Origin: Paenibacillus melissococcoides
GTDB taxonomy: Bacteria; Bacillota; Bacilli; Paenibacillales; Paenibacillaceae
Assembly (NCBI GenBank): GCA_944800085.1
Contig: CALYLO010000007.1
Span: 152,501-216,500, forward strand
Reading direction: 5' to 3'
Length of the DNA: 64,000 nucleotides
Below the pieces are notes generated by a model that was not told the DNA's origin, ran no database searches, and was given only the letters and a program-made list of their open reading frames with translations. Position numbers and translations under genes: made by a program. Below are positions 16,966-25,810 of this stretch, in pieces. The number at the start of each line of letters is the position of its first letter. The first letter of the stretch is position 1.

Positions 16966-17658
16966 TCACGCCCGCACCGCTTCCGGGACAGGCGCCGGCC
17001 AGTCCTCCAACGTGTAGGCCATGTCCCAGAACAGATATTCCAACTGGCAGCTGGTCAGAAAATGCTCCTCCAGCCGCTGCTTGCGGGCGACAGGCAAAGA
17101 CTCCGCCCACTCATCAAGCAGCTGGCGAAGCTGCATCGTGATCCCGCTCTCCCGATCTCCATAAAAATGCATCCAGTCATAGAACGGATGGGATGAATCC
17201 GGCTTCACTTCCTCCAGCAGCCTGCGGCCGATTTCGGTATACGTCCAAGGGCAGGGCAGCAATGCCGCCACGATATCCTCCCGCGTTCCTCCGTGAGCGA
17301 CCGTCAGCATATGGTTGACATAGTGATTGGCCGAAGGGGCCAGGGGGAAGCCTTGCAGTTCTTCGTACGTCACCCCGGCGACATCGCAAAAATTTTGATG
17401 CGGATGCGTCTCGCTGTCCAGAATAAACGAGATTTGCTCGTTAAATAGAGCCATCGCGGCGCGGTGGTCGCATTTGGAGATCGCAATCCCGTATACCCGG
17501 ATAAAAGCGTTCAAGTATTCAAAATCCTGCTTGACATAGTGAATGAGCTGTTCCTTCGCCAACGTTCCTTCCGCAATGCCCCGAACGAACGGATGCGCAA
17601 AAATCGCCGCAAAAATCGGATCCGCCGTACGCCGGAGCTCTTCTGTAAAACGGGCCAT
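16966..17658 (-). CDS. tenA: Thiaminase II / aminopyrimidine aminohydrolase TenA
   Basis: The 230-residue all-helical protein has the TenA active-site set: Asp45 and Tyr48 (KQDFEY), nucleophile Cys136 (LLPCPWTYTEIG) and Glu207 (QLEYLFWDMAY). TenA hydrolyses degraded thiamin pyrimidines to hydroxymethyl-pyrimidine for salvage. The start at ATG 17658 follows GGAGGTG at six bases. A TPP riboswitch and its terminator lie upstream. No other thi gene follows, so this is a single-gene salvage unit rather than the tenA-thi operon of B. subtilis. Confidence 0.95.
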   Translation of the reverse strand: MARFTEELRRTADPIFAAIFAHPFVRGIAEGTLAKEQLIHYVKQDFEYLNAFIRVYGIAISKCDHRAAMALFNEQISFILDSETHPHQNFCDVAGVTYEELQGFPLAPSANHYVNHMLTVAHGGTREDIVAALLPCPWTYTEIGRRLLEEVKPDSSHPFYDWMHFYGDRESGITMQLRQLLDEWAESLPVARKQRLEEHFLTSCQLEYLFWDMAYTLEDWPAPVPEAVRA

Positions 17659-17716
17659 ACTCAGCACCTCCGCCTCATTTTCGATGAAATCCAATCAGGA
17701 GGAGCCGGCGCGGCCA

Positions 17717-17748
17717 TACAAAAAAGCCGCCCCGAAATGGAGCGGCTT
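17717..17748 (-). terminator. Expression-platform terminator of the TPP riboswitch
   Basis: On the minus strand AAGCCGC pairs with GCGGCTT and is followed by TTTTTTG. It lies between the aptamer and tenA, as expected for transcription attenuation by TPP. Confidence 0.85.
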
Positions 17749-17796
17749 CGTCAAGTCATCATTAAACTGAGCTTCAACTCGAACCTGTGAAGGCCG

Positions 17797-17890
17797 TCTC
17801 CACTTCCCTACGCCGGTATTAACCGGATCAGGTTCAAAGGGTCCAAGCGTCTCTTGTCTCAGCCGCCTTGCGCGGCTCCCCCAGCGGATT
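17797..17890 (-). promoter_or_regulatory. TPP riboswitch aptamer (THI element)
   Basis: The minus strand carries the conserved THI-box segments CTGAGA, ACCCTTTGAACCTGATC and TACCGGCGTAGGGAAG in the right order, closed by a GGGGGAGCC stem. Binding of thiamin pyrophosphate would favour the downstream terminator and shut off tenA. Confidence 0.95.
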
Positions 17891-17916
17891 TCGTATAAAG
17901 TTCACTGTCACGTCTT

Positions 17917-17945
17917 ACTTTAGCTTCGATTCCCAATTTTGTCAA
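17917..17945 (-). promoter_or_regulatory. Sigma-A promoter of the tenA riboswitch transcript
   Basis: TTGACA (17940-17945) and TAAAGT (17917-17922) on the minus strand are separated by 17 bases, placing the start about 20 bases before the aptamer. Confidence 0.75.
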
Positions 17946-18009
17946 ACTATTCTTCCCGATTCATTGCCCGCAGGCCGAAGCGCCTGCCGGACAAGCGATC
18001 CCGAACCGT

Positions 18010-19806
18010 TCATGTGACGCTAAGCGGTTCGAGATTCGCCCGCGGCCCGTTCCACAGTTCAATCCACTTCTTGATGGCGGATACCATAATGACGATGCCG
18101 AGCACCAGCATAATGATGGACAGCGCGGCGTTCAGCACGCTGTACCCGGAAGCGGACGGGTTCAGATAGACGTTCTTGACCATCCAGTAACCGGCATAGT
18201 TGACCGTGACGAACAAATACGCGAGCGGAATGAGACAGGTCAGCATGTATCTCCGCTTATCCGCGATGTTCAGAATGACTGTCGCCCCGACAATGAGCCC
18301 GATCGATGCCATCAGCTGGTTGGAGACGCCGAAGAGCGCCCAGACGGAGCCGATATCGCCCGAGTAGAGCAAGTATCCCCACATCAGACAGGCCAAAGCG
18401 CTGGCGAAGATGGAGCCGGGCACCCAATCGACCTGCTTCAGCGGCTTGTAGATGTCGCCGAAGAAGTCTTGAATGAGATAGCGGGCCACCCGGGTGCCGG
18501 CGTCAATCGCCGTCAGAATGAAGACCGCCTCGAACATGATGACGAACTGGAAAAAGTAGGACGATAAGTGGCTGAACCACGGAATTTTGGTGAAAATATA
18601 CGTCATGCCGACGGCCAAGGTGACGGCTCCGCCGGTCCGCCCTTCGAGATCGAGGCCGATCTGCTGCGCCAGCTCCGGCAGATGCACGGTCGACATTCCG
18701 AGCGTCTTGAATACTTCCGGCGCCGCATTAATCGCGAAATAGTCGGCCGGCTGCAGCGCCGCCGCCGCAATAAGCGCCATAATTCCTACCAGGGATTCGA
18801 CAAGCATCGCGCCGAAGCCGACCACCTTGATGTCGCTCCAGCGGTTAATCATTTTCGGCGTCGTGCCTGAGCCGACGAAGGCATGGAAGCCGGATATGGC
18901 TCCGCAGGCGATCGTGATCGAGATGAACGGCCAGACCGGTCCGGCCAGTATCGGGCCGCCTCCGTTCACGAACTCCGTGAAGACCGGGAACGGGATCGCC
19001 GGATTGATGATGAAGACGCCGGCGATAAGAGCGATGAAGACGCCGATTTTCATGAAGCTGCTCAAGTAGTCCCGCGGCGCCAGGAGCAGCCAGACGGGCA
19101 GGGCCGCCGCGAAGAACGCATAGATCGGCAGCAGGAGGGCCAGCGTCTTCGTATCCAGCGTCAGCCAGTCGCCCAGGACGGTGCCTTGGATGGAGGGCCC
19201 GAGGAATACGCCGGCCATGAGCAGAAGGAAGCCGATCCCGGAAGCGAGCTTCAGATTCCCCGTCTTCTTGTAGAACAAGCCGACGCCCATCGCGATCGGA
19301 ATCGTAATCCCGACGGCGAAGGTGCCCCATGGGTTATGCTCCAATGCGTGGAGCACGACCATCGAGAGTCCGGCCATCGTAATCGTAATGATGAAGAGCA
19401 TCGCCAGGCCGGTGCAGAAGCCGGCTACCGGGCCGAGCTCGTCCTTCGCGACCTCGGAGAGCGACTTGCCCTGCTTGCGCATCGAGGCGAACAAGACGAC
19501 GGCATCATGCACCGCGCCGCCGATGACCGCGCCGATAAGCAGCCACAGCAGGCCGGGCAAGTAGCCGAACTGCGCCGCCAGTATCGGGCCGACGAGCGGC
19601 CCGGCCGCCGCGATCGCGGCGAAATGGTGGCCGAAGGTGACCCACTTGTTGGTAGGGACATAATCTTTGCCGTCATTCAGTTCATGGGCCGGGGTCGGCT
19701 TGGAATCGTCCAGCTTCAGCACTTTGGCCGCCATGAACGTTCCGTACAGCCGGTACGCGATCATCAGGATGCATATCGATCCGATTACAATCATTACCGC
19801 ATTCAT
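18010..19806 (-). CDS. cstA: CstA-family carbon-starvation/pyruvate transporter
   Basis: The 598-residue integral membrane protein has about 16 hydrophobic segments and the CstA signatures TFGHHFAAIAAAGPLVGP near residue 60 and GGAVHDAVVLFASMR near 100. CstA was described as a peptide transporter; its relative BtsT in Escherichia coli is a pyruvate/proton symporter controlled by the LytS/LytTR-type system BtsSR. Here a LytS/LytT-type pair lies directly upstream on the same strand, which favours a pyruvate or related carbon-source role. The start ATG 19806 follows GGGAGTGG. The substrate is an inference. Confidence 0.85.
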   Translation of the reverse strand: MNAVMIVIGSICILMIAYRLYGTFMAAKVLKLDDSKPTPAHELNDGKDYVPTNKWVTFGHHFAAIAAAGPLVGPILAAQFGYLPGLLWLLIGAVIGGAVHDAVVLFASMRKQGKSLSEVAKDELGPVAGFCTGLAMLFIITITMAGLSMVVLHALEHNPWGTFAVGITIPIAMGVGLFYKKTGNLKLASGIGFLLLMAGVFLGPSIQGTVLGDWLTLDTKTLALLLPIYAFFAAALPVWLLLAPRDYLSSFMKIGVFIALIAGVFIINPAIPFPVFTEFVNGGGPILAGPVWPFISITIACGAISGFHAFVGSGTTPKMINRWSDIKVVGFGAMLVESLVGIMALIAAAALQPADYFAINAAPEVFKTLGMSTVHLPELAQQIGLDLEGRTGGAVTLAVGMTYIFTKIPWFSHLSSYFFQFVIMFEAVFILTAIDAGTRVARYLIQDFFGDIYKPLKQVDWVPGSIFASALACLMWGYLLYSGDIGSVWALFGVSNQLMASIGLIVGATVILNIADKRRYMLTCLIPLAYLFVTVNYAGYWMVKNVYLNPSASGYSVLNAALSIIMLVLGIVIMVSAIKKWIELWNGPRANLEPLSVT

Positions 19807-19968
19807 GTGTACCACTCCCTGCAATCGTTTTGGAGTCATCATACAATATGAAAGCTTCCCTGCTTCGTTTTCATGACAGAATGCGATAGAGGCCGATTCA
19901 ACTGCAAAAAGGCCCCTTCGAAATGCAAGCGGTTACACCCCTCGCCCGGACGCCCTCATCGCCATTGC

Positions 19969-20002
19969 GATCGGGAGAGCCCGATCCGGATTCGGCCGAA
20001 TC
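19969..20002. repeat. Two adjacent palindromes after lytT
   Basis: GATCGGG/CCCGATC with a four-base loop (19969-19986) is followed by the perfect 14-bp palindrome GATTCGGCCGAATC (19989-20002), just after the regulator stop codon. No T-run follows. They may be a weak terminator or part of the cstA regulatory region. Confidence 0.4.
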
Positions 20003-20007
20003 AGGCT

Positions 20008-20763
20008 TCATGACATCCCGAGCAGCTGCTTCAATTCCTTCATATAGGTGCGGCTGACCGGAATGCGGGATCCGTCCTGCATCCGAAGATGGCAGGTCGA
20101 ATGGAACCACGGCTGAATCTCCACGATGCGATCCAGATGAACGAGGAACGCCCGGTGGACGCGGAGGATGGAAGGATGATTCAGCTTCCGCTCCAGTTGG
20201 GTCAGCGATTCGCCGACCTTGTATTTCCGCTCCGTCGTCGCGATGACCGTCTTCCCCTCTTCGAACCCGAGGTAGACGATATCGTTGACATGCAGCACGA
20301 TAATCCGCTCGTCAACCGTGATGGCCAGACGCTCCTGCCGCTCCCGCTCCGCCATCCCGCCCCGGGCGGCGGGCGATGCCGAAGCCGAATAGGACTCCCG
20401 CTCGTGAAGGCGAAGCAGCTTGCGGATCGTCTGCTGCACCCGCTGCTCGTCGAACGGCTTCAATATATAGTCGGCGGCGTTCAGCTCGAACGCCTTCAAC
20501 GCAAATTCATCATATGCGGTGGCGAACACGACATCAGGCGGCGTGTCCAGCTCCCGCAGCCGGCCGGCGATATCGAGCCCGCTCTCTTCCTGCAGCTCAA
20601 TATCGAGGAAGACCACATCCGGCTGCGCCGCAGCGACTCCCGCCAAGGCGTCCTCCACCGCGTCCGCTTCGCCAACGACCTCCACCTGCCTCGTCCTTCT
20701 CAGCAAATAAATCAGCTCATCTCTTGCCAACGGCTCGTCATCGACGACAAAGGCCTTCAGCAT
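20008..20763 (-). CDS. lytT: LytTR-type response regulator
   Basis: The 251-residue protein has a receiver domain with acidic Asp8-Asp9, phospho-acceptor Asp54 (VVFLDIELQEESG) and Lys104-region KPFDEQ. A LytTR DNA-binding domain covers about residues 145-251 (VHRAFLVHLDRIVEIQPW and GSRIPVSRTYMKELK). The start ATG 20763 follows GGAGGG and overlaps the end of the kinase gene, so the two are translationally coupled. LytTR proteins bind paired direct repeats. Its likely target is the adjacent CstA-type gene, by analogy with BtsR and PftR systems. Confidence 0.92.
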   Translation of the reverse strand: MLKAFVVDDEPLARDELIYLLRRTRQVEVVGEADAVEDALAGVAAAQPDVVFLDIELQEESGLDIAGRLRELDTPPDVVFATAYDEFALKAFELNAADYILKPFDEQRVQQTIRKLLRLHERESYSASASPAARGGMAERERQERLAITVDERIIVLHVNDIVYLGFEEGKTVIATTERKYKVGESLTQLERKLNHPSILRVHRAFLVHLDRIVEIQPWFHSTCHLRMQDGSRIPVSRTYMKELKQLLGMS

Positions 20764-22526
20764 GACGCTTCCCTCCATTCATGGAACTGAATCGGCACGG
20801 CGATCATCACGGTCGTCCCCTGTCCGGGCTCGCTGTCTATCCGGAAGGAGGCCTGCTTCCCGTATATCTCGGCCATTCGCTGCCGGATGTTGTACAGCGC
20901 CGTTCCGGTGCCCTCCGCCGAATCGACGGCCTGCTTGCCAAGCGCCCCCTGGATGTCCTTCGCTATCCCTTGGCCGTTGTCCCGGGTCAGCAGAATCATC
21001 CGATCGCCTTCCCGGTACGCTTGCAGGGTCACGCTCCCGCAGGGCAGAGCCGCGCCGCGGGGGAAAGCATGGCGCACCGCGTTCTCGACGAGAGGCTGGA
21101 GCGTGAACGGTGGCACGAGGACATCCTCCAGCTCCGGATCGATATCGGTCGAGACGGTATACTTGTCCGGGAAGCGCGCCTGCTCCAGGGATAAATACGC
21201 TTCCACATGCTCCAGTTCTTTGTGCAGCGGGATGAGCATCGTCCGTGCGCCCTGCAGATTGCTGCGGAAGAAGATGCTGAGCTGCTGCAGCAGATCGCGG
21301 GCCTTCTCCGGATCGGTCCGGCACAGCACCGAGATCGTGTTGAAGGCGTTGAAGAGGAAGTGCGGATGAATCTGGGCCTGCAGCGCCTTAATCTCCGCGT
21401 CGCGAAGCAGCTTGCTCTGCAATTCCGCCTCGGCCAGCTCCAATTGGGTGGAGAAGAGCTTGCTCAGCCCTTCCCCCAGCTCCTGCTCGACTTGATCGAG
21501 CTGCGAGGAACGGGCGAAATACAGCTTCAAGGTGCCCACGGTCCGGTGATGCGCCTGGAGCGGCAGCACGAGGGCCGCCTGCAGGACGCAATCCGGATTG
21601 AGGCAGTGGATCTCCTCCCGCGATCTCGCCATATGAATCCGTCCTTCCTTCAGCACCGTCTGCGTCAACTGGGTCGAGATCGGCTGGAGCGGCACGTGAT
21701 GATCGGAGCCTGCTCCGACATGGGCCAGTATCTGATGCTCATTCGTGATCGAGATGGCGTCGGCATTGGTCTCCTTCAATATAATAAGGGCCGCCTCCCG
21801 GCAGGAATGGGCATTCAAGCCCTGGCGGAAATAAGGCAGCGTCTGATCCGCGATGTACAGCGCCTGGTGGGTCTGCAAGGCGCGGGTCCGCTCCTCCTCC
21901 TGGAATATCGACTGGATAATCAGCATGAAGAGCAGCGTGCCGAAGCCGTTCACGGCAATCATGGGCACGCTGATCATTTTGACCAGCTCCAGCGCATGGG
22001 TCCGGGGCTCGGCCGCCAGCAGTATGATGCCCATCTGCACGGCCTCCATCAAGATGCCGATAAGGGCCGCATGCCAGGCGGCATAACGGTTCTGAACGCG
22101 GAAGCGCTTACCGATCAGCCCGGTGACCATCCCGGCGAGTATCGTCGAGATGCCGCAGGCGAAGGCGGTGTAGCCGCCGAGCGTCAGCCGGTGAATGCCC
22201 GCGAGCAGGCCGACGCCTGTCCCGACCAGGGGACCGCCGAGCAGCCCGCCGATGGCCACCCCCATAATGCGCGTGTTGGCGAGCGCGCTGCCGCTATCAA
22301 CGCCGGCGTTCCACGCCTGGGTCGAGATGAGATTGTCATGAATCTGGACGGCGGTATAATTGCTTACAATTCCGAATGCGCCGAAGACGATGATCAGCAT
22401 CAGCTTTTCTGCATTGCCATGCTCGTTCTGGATGATCTGCCGAAATGATTTCATCCGCGACAGCACAAACGCGATAATCAGCAATATACCGACCCGCTCC
22501 AGCATTAACGGAAGCAGGTGAACCAT
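20757..22526 (-). CDS. lytS: LytS-type sensor histidine kinase
   Basis: The 589-residue protein begins with six or so membrane segments of the 5TMR-LYT type (residues about 5-195). A GAF-like domain follows (about 215-360). The kinase core is the His_kinase family with phospho-acceptor region QIHPHFLFNAFNTIS near residue 387, and an ATPase domain with NAVRHAF and NGQGIAKD. This domain order is that of LytS and BtsS. The start at ATG 22526 follows AAGGTGAGG. Related sensors respond to extracellular pyruvate; a link to cell-wall or membrane potential is the alternative. Confidence 0.92.
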   Translation of the reverse strand: MVHLLPLMLERVGILLIIAFVLSRMKSFRQIIQNEHGNAEKLMLIIVFGAFGIVSNYTAVQIHDNLISTQAWNAGVDSGSALANTRIMGVAIGGLLGGPLVGTGVGLLAGIHRLTLGGYTAFACGISTILAGMVTGLIGKRFRVQNRYAAWHAALIGILMEAVQMGIILLAAEPRTHALELVKMISVPMIAVNGFGTLLFMLIIQSIFQEEERTRALQTHQALYIADQTLPYFRQGLNAHSCREAALIILKETNADAISITNEHQILAHVGAGSDHHVPLQPISTQLTQTVLKEGRIHMARSREEIHCLNPDCVLQAALVLPLQAHHRTVGTLKLYFARSSQLDQVEQELGEGLSKLFSTQLELAEAELQSKLLRDAEIKALQAQIHPHFLFNAFNTISVLCRTDPEKARDLLQQLSIFFRSNLQGARTMLIPLHKELEHVEAYLSLEQARFPDKYTVSTDIDPELEDVLVPPFTLQPLVENAVRHAFPRGAALPCGSVTLQAYREGDRMILLTRDNGQGIAKDIQGALGKQAVDSAEGTGTALYNIRQRMAEIYGKQASFRIDSEPGQGTTVMIAVPIQFHEWREASC

Positions 22527-22613
22527 GGGCCTCACCTTCTCTTATGATGATTGTGCTTCTATTATACCTGAGAACCGGCGATAGACGATGGAGAAACATG
22601 CTTCCAGGCACTC

Positions 22614-22645
22614 AAAAAGCCGGCCCCGACAAGCGGGAACCGGCT
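22614..22645 (-). terminator. Terminator of argS
   Basis: On the minus strand AGCCGG-CCCG pairs with CGGG-CCGGCT and is followed by TTTTTG, 29 bases after the argS stop codon. Confidence 0.9.
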
Positions 22646-22673
22646 CCATTGCGTTATATGATTCGTCTCTGCC

Positions 22674-24353
22674 TTACATCCGTTCTGGAGCGGATACGCC
22701 GACGAGACGGAGCACATTGGCGAGCACGGTCCGCACTGCGCCCAGCAAGGCCAAGCGGGACTGGGTCTGTTCCGCATCCTCGGTAATGACGCGCTCCGCC
22801 TTGTAGTAGCTGTGGAAGAGCGACGCCAATTCATAGACATAGCGGATGAGGCGGTGCGGCGCATAATCGCGCGCGGCGACCGCAATCTCCTCCGGCAGCT
22901 CGCCCATCTTGCGAAGCAGGTCATACTCATGCTCCGCGGTCAGCTTCGCCAGTTGAATCTCCGCGAGCGGCTTCCGCGCGATTCCCTGCTCCTCCGCCTG
23001 GCGGAAGATGCTGCAGATCCGCGCGTGCGCATATTGCACATAGTAGACCGGATTCTCATTGGAGGTCGAGATCGCCAGATCCATGTCGAAATCAAGATGC
23101 GAGTCCATGGAACGCATCGTGAAGAAATAGCGGATGGCGTCGACGCCGACTTCGTCCATCAGATCCTGCATCGTCACGGCCTTGCCCGTGCGCTTGGACA
23201 TCTTCACCTTCTCGCCGTCCTGATAGAGGCTGACCATCTGGGCGATCAGCACGATAAGCTTGTCCGGATCGTTCCCGAGCGCTTCCATGGCGGCCTTCAT
23301 CCGCGGGATATAACCGTGATGGTCCGCTCCCCAAATGTTGATGATCTTATCGTAGCCGCGGTTATACTTGTCCATATGATAAGCTACATCCGGCGTCAAA
23401 TACGTGTATGAGCCGTCATTTTTGATCAGCACCCGATCTTTGTCATCGCCGAATTCGGTCGTGCGCAGCCATGTCGCGCCTTCCTGCTCGTACACCTTGC
23501 CGCGCGCCTTCAACGCATCCAGCGCCTTGATCACTTCCCCGTTCTCATACAGCGAGGTCTCGCTGAACCAGACGTCGAATGGCACGCCGAAGCGTCCCAG
23601 ATCGCGCTTGATCTTGTCCAGCTCCTTCTCCAGGCCATAGCTGCGGAAGAACGCCAGCCGCTCAGCATCCGGCAGGTTCAGCAGCCGATCGCCTTCCTTG
23701 TCGACGAGTTCCTGCGCGAAGCCCTTGATGTCTTCGCCGTAATAGCCGTCCTCCGGCATCTCCGCATCCTGCCCAAGCGCCTGCTTGTACCGGCATTCGA
23801 TCGACTTCGCCAGATTGTTGACCTGATTGCCTGCATCATTAATGTAATACTCGCGCGTCATCTCATAGCCGGCGAAATCCAGCAGATTGCAGAGCGCGTC
23901 GCCGACGGCCGCCCCGCGGGCATGGCCCAGGTGAAGGCTCCCCGTCGGATTGGCGCTGACGAACTCCACCTGGATGCGCTGTCCGGCGCCGATGCCGATG
24001 CGTCCGTAATTGTCGCCCTGTTCGCTGACTTCGGGGATCACATCATAAAGATAGGACCGGTCCATCCGGAAGTTGATGAAGCCCGGACCTGCAATCTCCG
24101 CGCTCTGGATCGAAGCCGCCGCCAGATCCAGATGCTCCACGATAGCCTCCGCGATCTGGCGCGGATTGCGCTTGGCGATGCGGGTCAGCTGCATGGCTGC
24201 ATTCGTCGCCAGGTCGCCGTGCGACTTGTCCTTCGGCACCTCGATGACGAAGGCCGGAAGCTCCGATTGCTCCGCCAGTCCGGCCTTGACGACCGCTTGT
24301 TCGATCGCCGCTTTGACAGACTCGTTCACTTTTTCCATTACACTCATGCTCAT
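22674..24353 (-). CDS. argS: Arginyl-tRNA synthetase
   Basis: The 559-residue class I synthetase has an N-terminal tRNA D-loop-binding domain (residues 1-110) and the HIGH-type motif HLGHARG near residue 140. A KMSKR motif is present near residue 383, which some ArgRS enzymes lack. The C-terminal DALR anticodon-binding domain ends the protein. The enzyme charges tRNA-Arg. The start ATG follows AGGAGGAGC. It forms a unit with the DUF1934 gene 22 bases upstream, as in B. subtilis ywiB-argS. Confidence 0.97.
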   Translation of the reverse strand: MSMSVMEKVNESVKAAIEQAVVKAGLAEQSELPAFVIEVPKDKSHGDLATNAAMQLTRIAKRNPRQIAEAIVEHLDLAAASIQSAEIAGPGFINFRMDRSYLYDVIPEVSEQGDNYGRIGIGAGQRIQVEFVSANPTGSLHLGHARGAAVGDALCNLLDFAGYEMTREYYINDAGNQVNNLAKSIECRYKQALGQDAEMPEDGYYGEDIKGFAQELVDKEGDRLLNLPDAERLAFFRSYGLEKELDKIKRDLGRFGVPFDVWFSETSLYENGEVIKALDALKARGKVYEQEGATWLRTTEFGDDKDRVLIKNDGSYTYLTPDVAYHMDKYNRGYDKIINIWGADHHGYIPRMKAAMEALGNDPDKLIVLIAQMVSLYQDGEKVKMSKRTGKAVTMQDLMDEVGVDAIRYFFTMRSMDSHLDFDMDLAISTSNENPVYYVQYAHARICSIFRQAEEQGIARKPLAEIQLAKLTAEHEYDLLRKMGELPEEIAVAARDYAPHRLIRYVYELASLFHSYYKAERVITEDAEQTQSRLALLGAVRTVLANVLRLVGVSAPERM

Positions 24354-24375
24354 GTAACCTGCTCCTCCTAATGGT

Positions 24376-24867
24376 TCAGCGGGCTTCCGCCCGTATCTGT
24401 AGTTGAAAATAACCGGCTCGCTCTTCTTCCATATATAGCGTATAGGACCATGACGCCGTCCAGGCGCGCAGCCTTCCGGCTTCGTCCTGTTCGTATACGG
24501 GCGGCTTCCAGTCCGATGTCTCCGTAACGACGGAGAATCGCATGCCGCTTATCTGATAGTAGCCAATGCCCCGCCCGTCCTTGACGAAGGACAGCTCCGA
24601 GTTCACCCCGCCCCGGCGCATCAGCTTGCCGCCATGCGCGCCGGCCTTGAAGGTGACGGAGGTCACCAGCGGGTCTTCCCCGGGATGTCCGGATGCTCCT
24701 TGCCCGGTTGGACGCTCCATATCGGAAGCCGATTCCTTGTACAGCAGATAGAAGCTGCTTCCTTTCCGGTACAGCTCGCCATCCGCATAGAGAACGGTAA
24801 CCTCGCCATCCTGCCGGCTCTCTATGGCGATGCGGACGCGCTCGGCTCCTGTGTGGTTATTGCTCAT
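24376..24867 (-). CDS. ywiB: DUF1934 beta-barrel protein (YwiB-like)
   Basis: The 163-residue protein fits the YwiB/DUF1934 family, small beta-barrels of lipocalin-like fold with no known biochemical role. Supporting segments are VTVLYADGELYRKGSSFYL, LMRRGGVNSELSF and the terminal SYTLYMEEERAGYFQLQIR. The gene precedes argS in many Bacillota. The start is ATG 24867 behind TTGAGGTTG. It has an insertion of about 20 residues (ERPTGQGASGHPGED) in the middle compared with the Bacillus protein. Confidence 0.85.
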   Translation of the reverse strand: MSNNHTGAERVRIAIESRQDGEVTVLYADGELYRKGSSFYLLYKESASDMERPTGQGASGHPGEDPLVTSVTFKAGAHGGKLMRRGGVNSELSFVKDGRGIGYYQISGMRFSVVTETSDWKPPVYEQDEAGRLRAWTASWSYTLYMEEERAGYFQLQIRAEAR

Positions 24868-25432
24868 TGAATTCAACCTCAATCCCTGATGTGCATCCTC
24901 TGTTCATCTTATCACTTCATTATCCGGTATGCGTGCTTCTTTTGCAACATGGAATGAGACGGCTTCTTCATTGGCAGCGAGGCCGCTCAAGCCGCCATCA
25001 GCCCTGTCTGTTCTGTTCCCGCGTATTCCTTGGGAATCGCTAATAAGTGATGGACTGATAGACCTGCAATGGCCGCTAAAGGAGGCGGTCCGGCAGGCTT
25101 GCGAGCGAAACGAATAAGGATCGATGCCGGAAGGGACGCCGGCTTAGATAAGGAAGAACAGGGAAGCTGCCTCCAGGGCGGCTCCTCTTTATGGTTGGGT
25201 AAGCTGAATTTGCGCACCCTATATATACGGAAAACATATCGAAAATGAATGAAATATATATTTTTCATATAGACCAGCCAGTGATACGATGGCATCAATA
25301 CGCTATTCGAGGCAGCGGGGCCTGCGGCCCCTGTCTTGACATCTTGGGGTTGGACTGACTTTGGGGACGGCTGGGCCTTCCTCACCGGAGGATGCGCCGG
25401 CCGGACTTCTATCGGACAGGAGTGTGATCTCG
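24868..25432. other. Intergenic region before the ankyrin remnant
   Basis: About 565 bases without a supportable gene. An AT-rich patch at 25205-25290 contains TATATATA-like sequence and an ATGAAA/TTTCAT inverted pair and is the likely promoter region for the downstream ankyrin/amidohydrolase genes. Nothing else is recognisable. Confidence 0.4.
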
Positions 25433-25810
25433 ATGAACAACCGATTGATTGAAGCGGCCGGGCGCGGACAGACGGACACCGTCCTCGCGCTTATCCGGGA
25501 AGGAGCAGACATCAATGCCGCGGACGCTTCCGGCCGTACGGGGATTCTGGCTGCCGTGCACGGGCGGCATGCGGGCACGGTCCGCACGCTGATTGAACTC
25601 GGAGCCGATCCCCACATTGCGGACAAGGATGGCGTAACTCCGTCAGAGCATGCTGCGAAGCGGGGCTAGCGCGAGATCGAGCAGCTTCTTGCCGAAGCGA
25701 TCCCGCGGGACGGCGGACAGAGCGGCCGTCACGATGACGGTCCTGCGGCGGCTGAACCCTCGGCTCTCCGTTCTTACCCGATACTATCACCGTCAAAGGA
25801 AGGGATTGTT
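25433..25810 (+). pseudogene. Ankyrin-repeat gene, truncated by an amber codon
   Basis: The frame starts at ATG 25433 behind AGGAGTG and encodes two clear ankyrin repeats (NRLIEAAGRGQTDTVLALI and HAGTVRTLIELGADPHIADK). It stops at TAG 25667-25669 after HAAKRG. Translation beyond the TAG continues as REIEQLLAEA, the expected end of an ankyrin repeat, so a Tyr codon was probably lost there. Full-length relatives have more repeats, so an internal deletion also seems likely. The frame then stays open without a stop right up to and in frame with the amidohydrolase start at 25811. Ankyrin proteins mediate protein contacts; no function is assigned. Confidence 0.65.

Noticed and set aside
19807..19870. 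Catabolite (cre) site in front of cstA
   Set aside because: A TGAAAACG-like half site is present, but the second half does not match the consensus.
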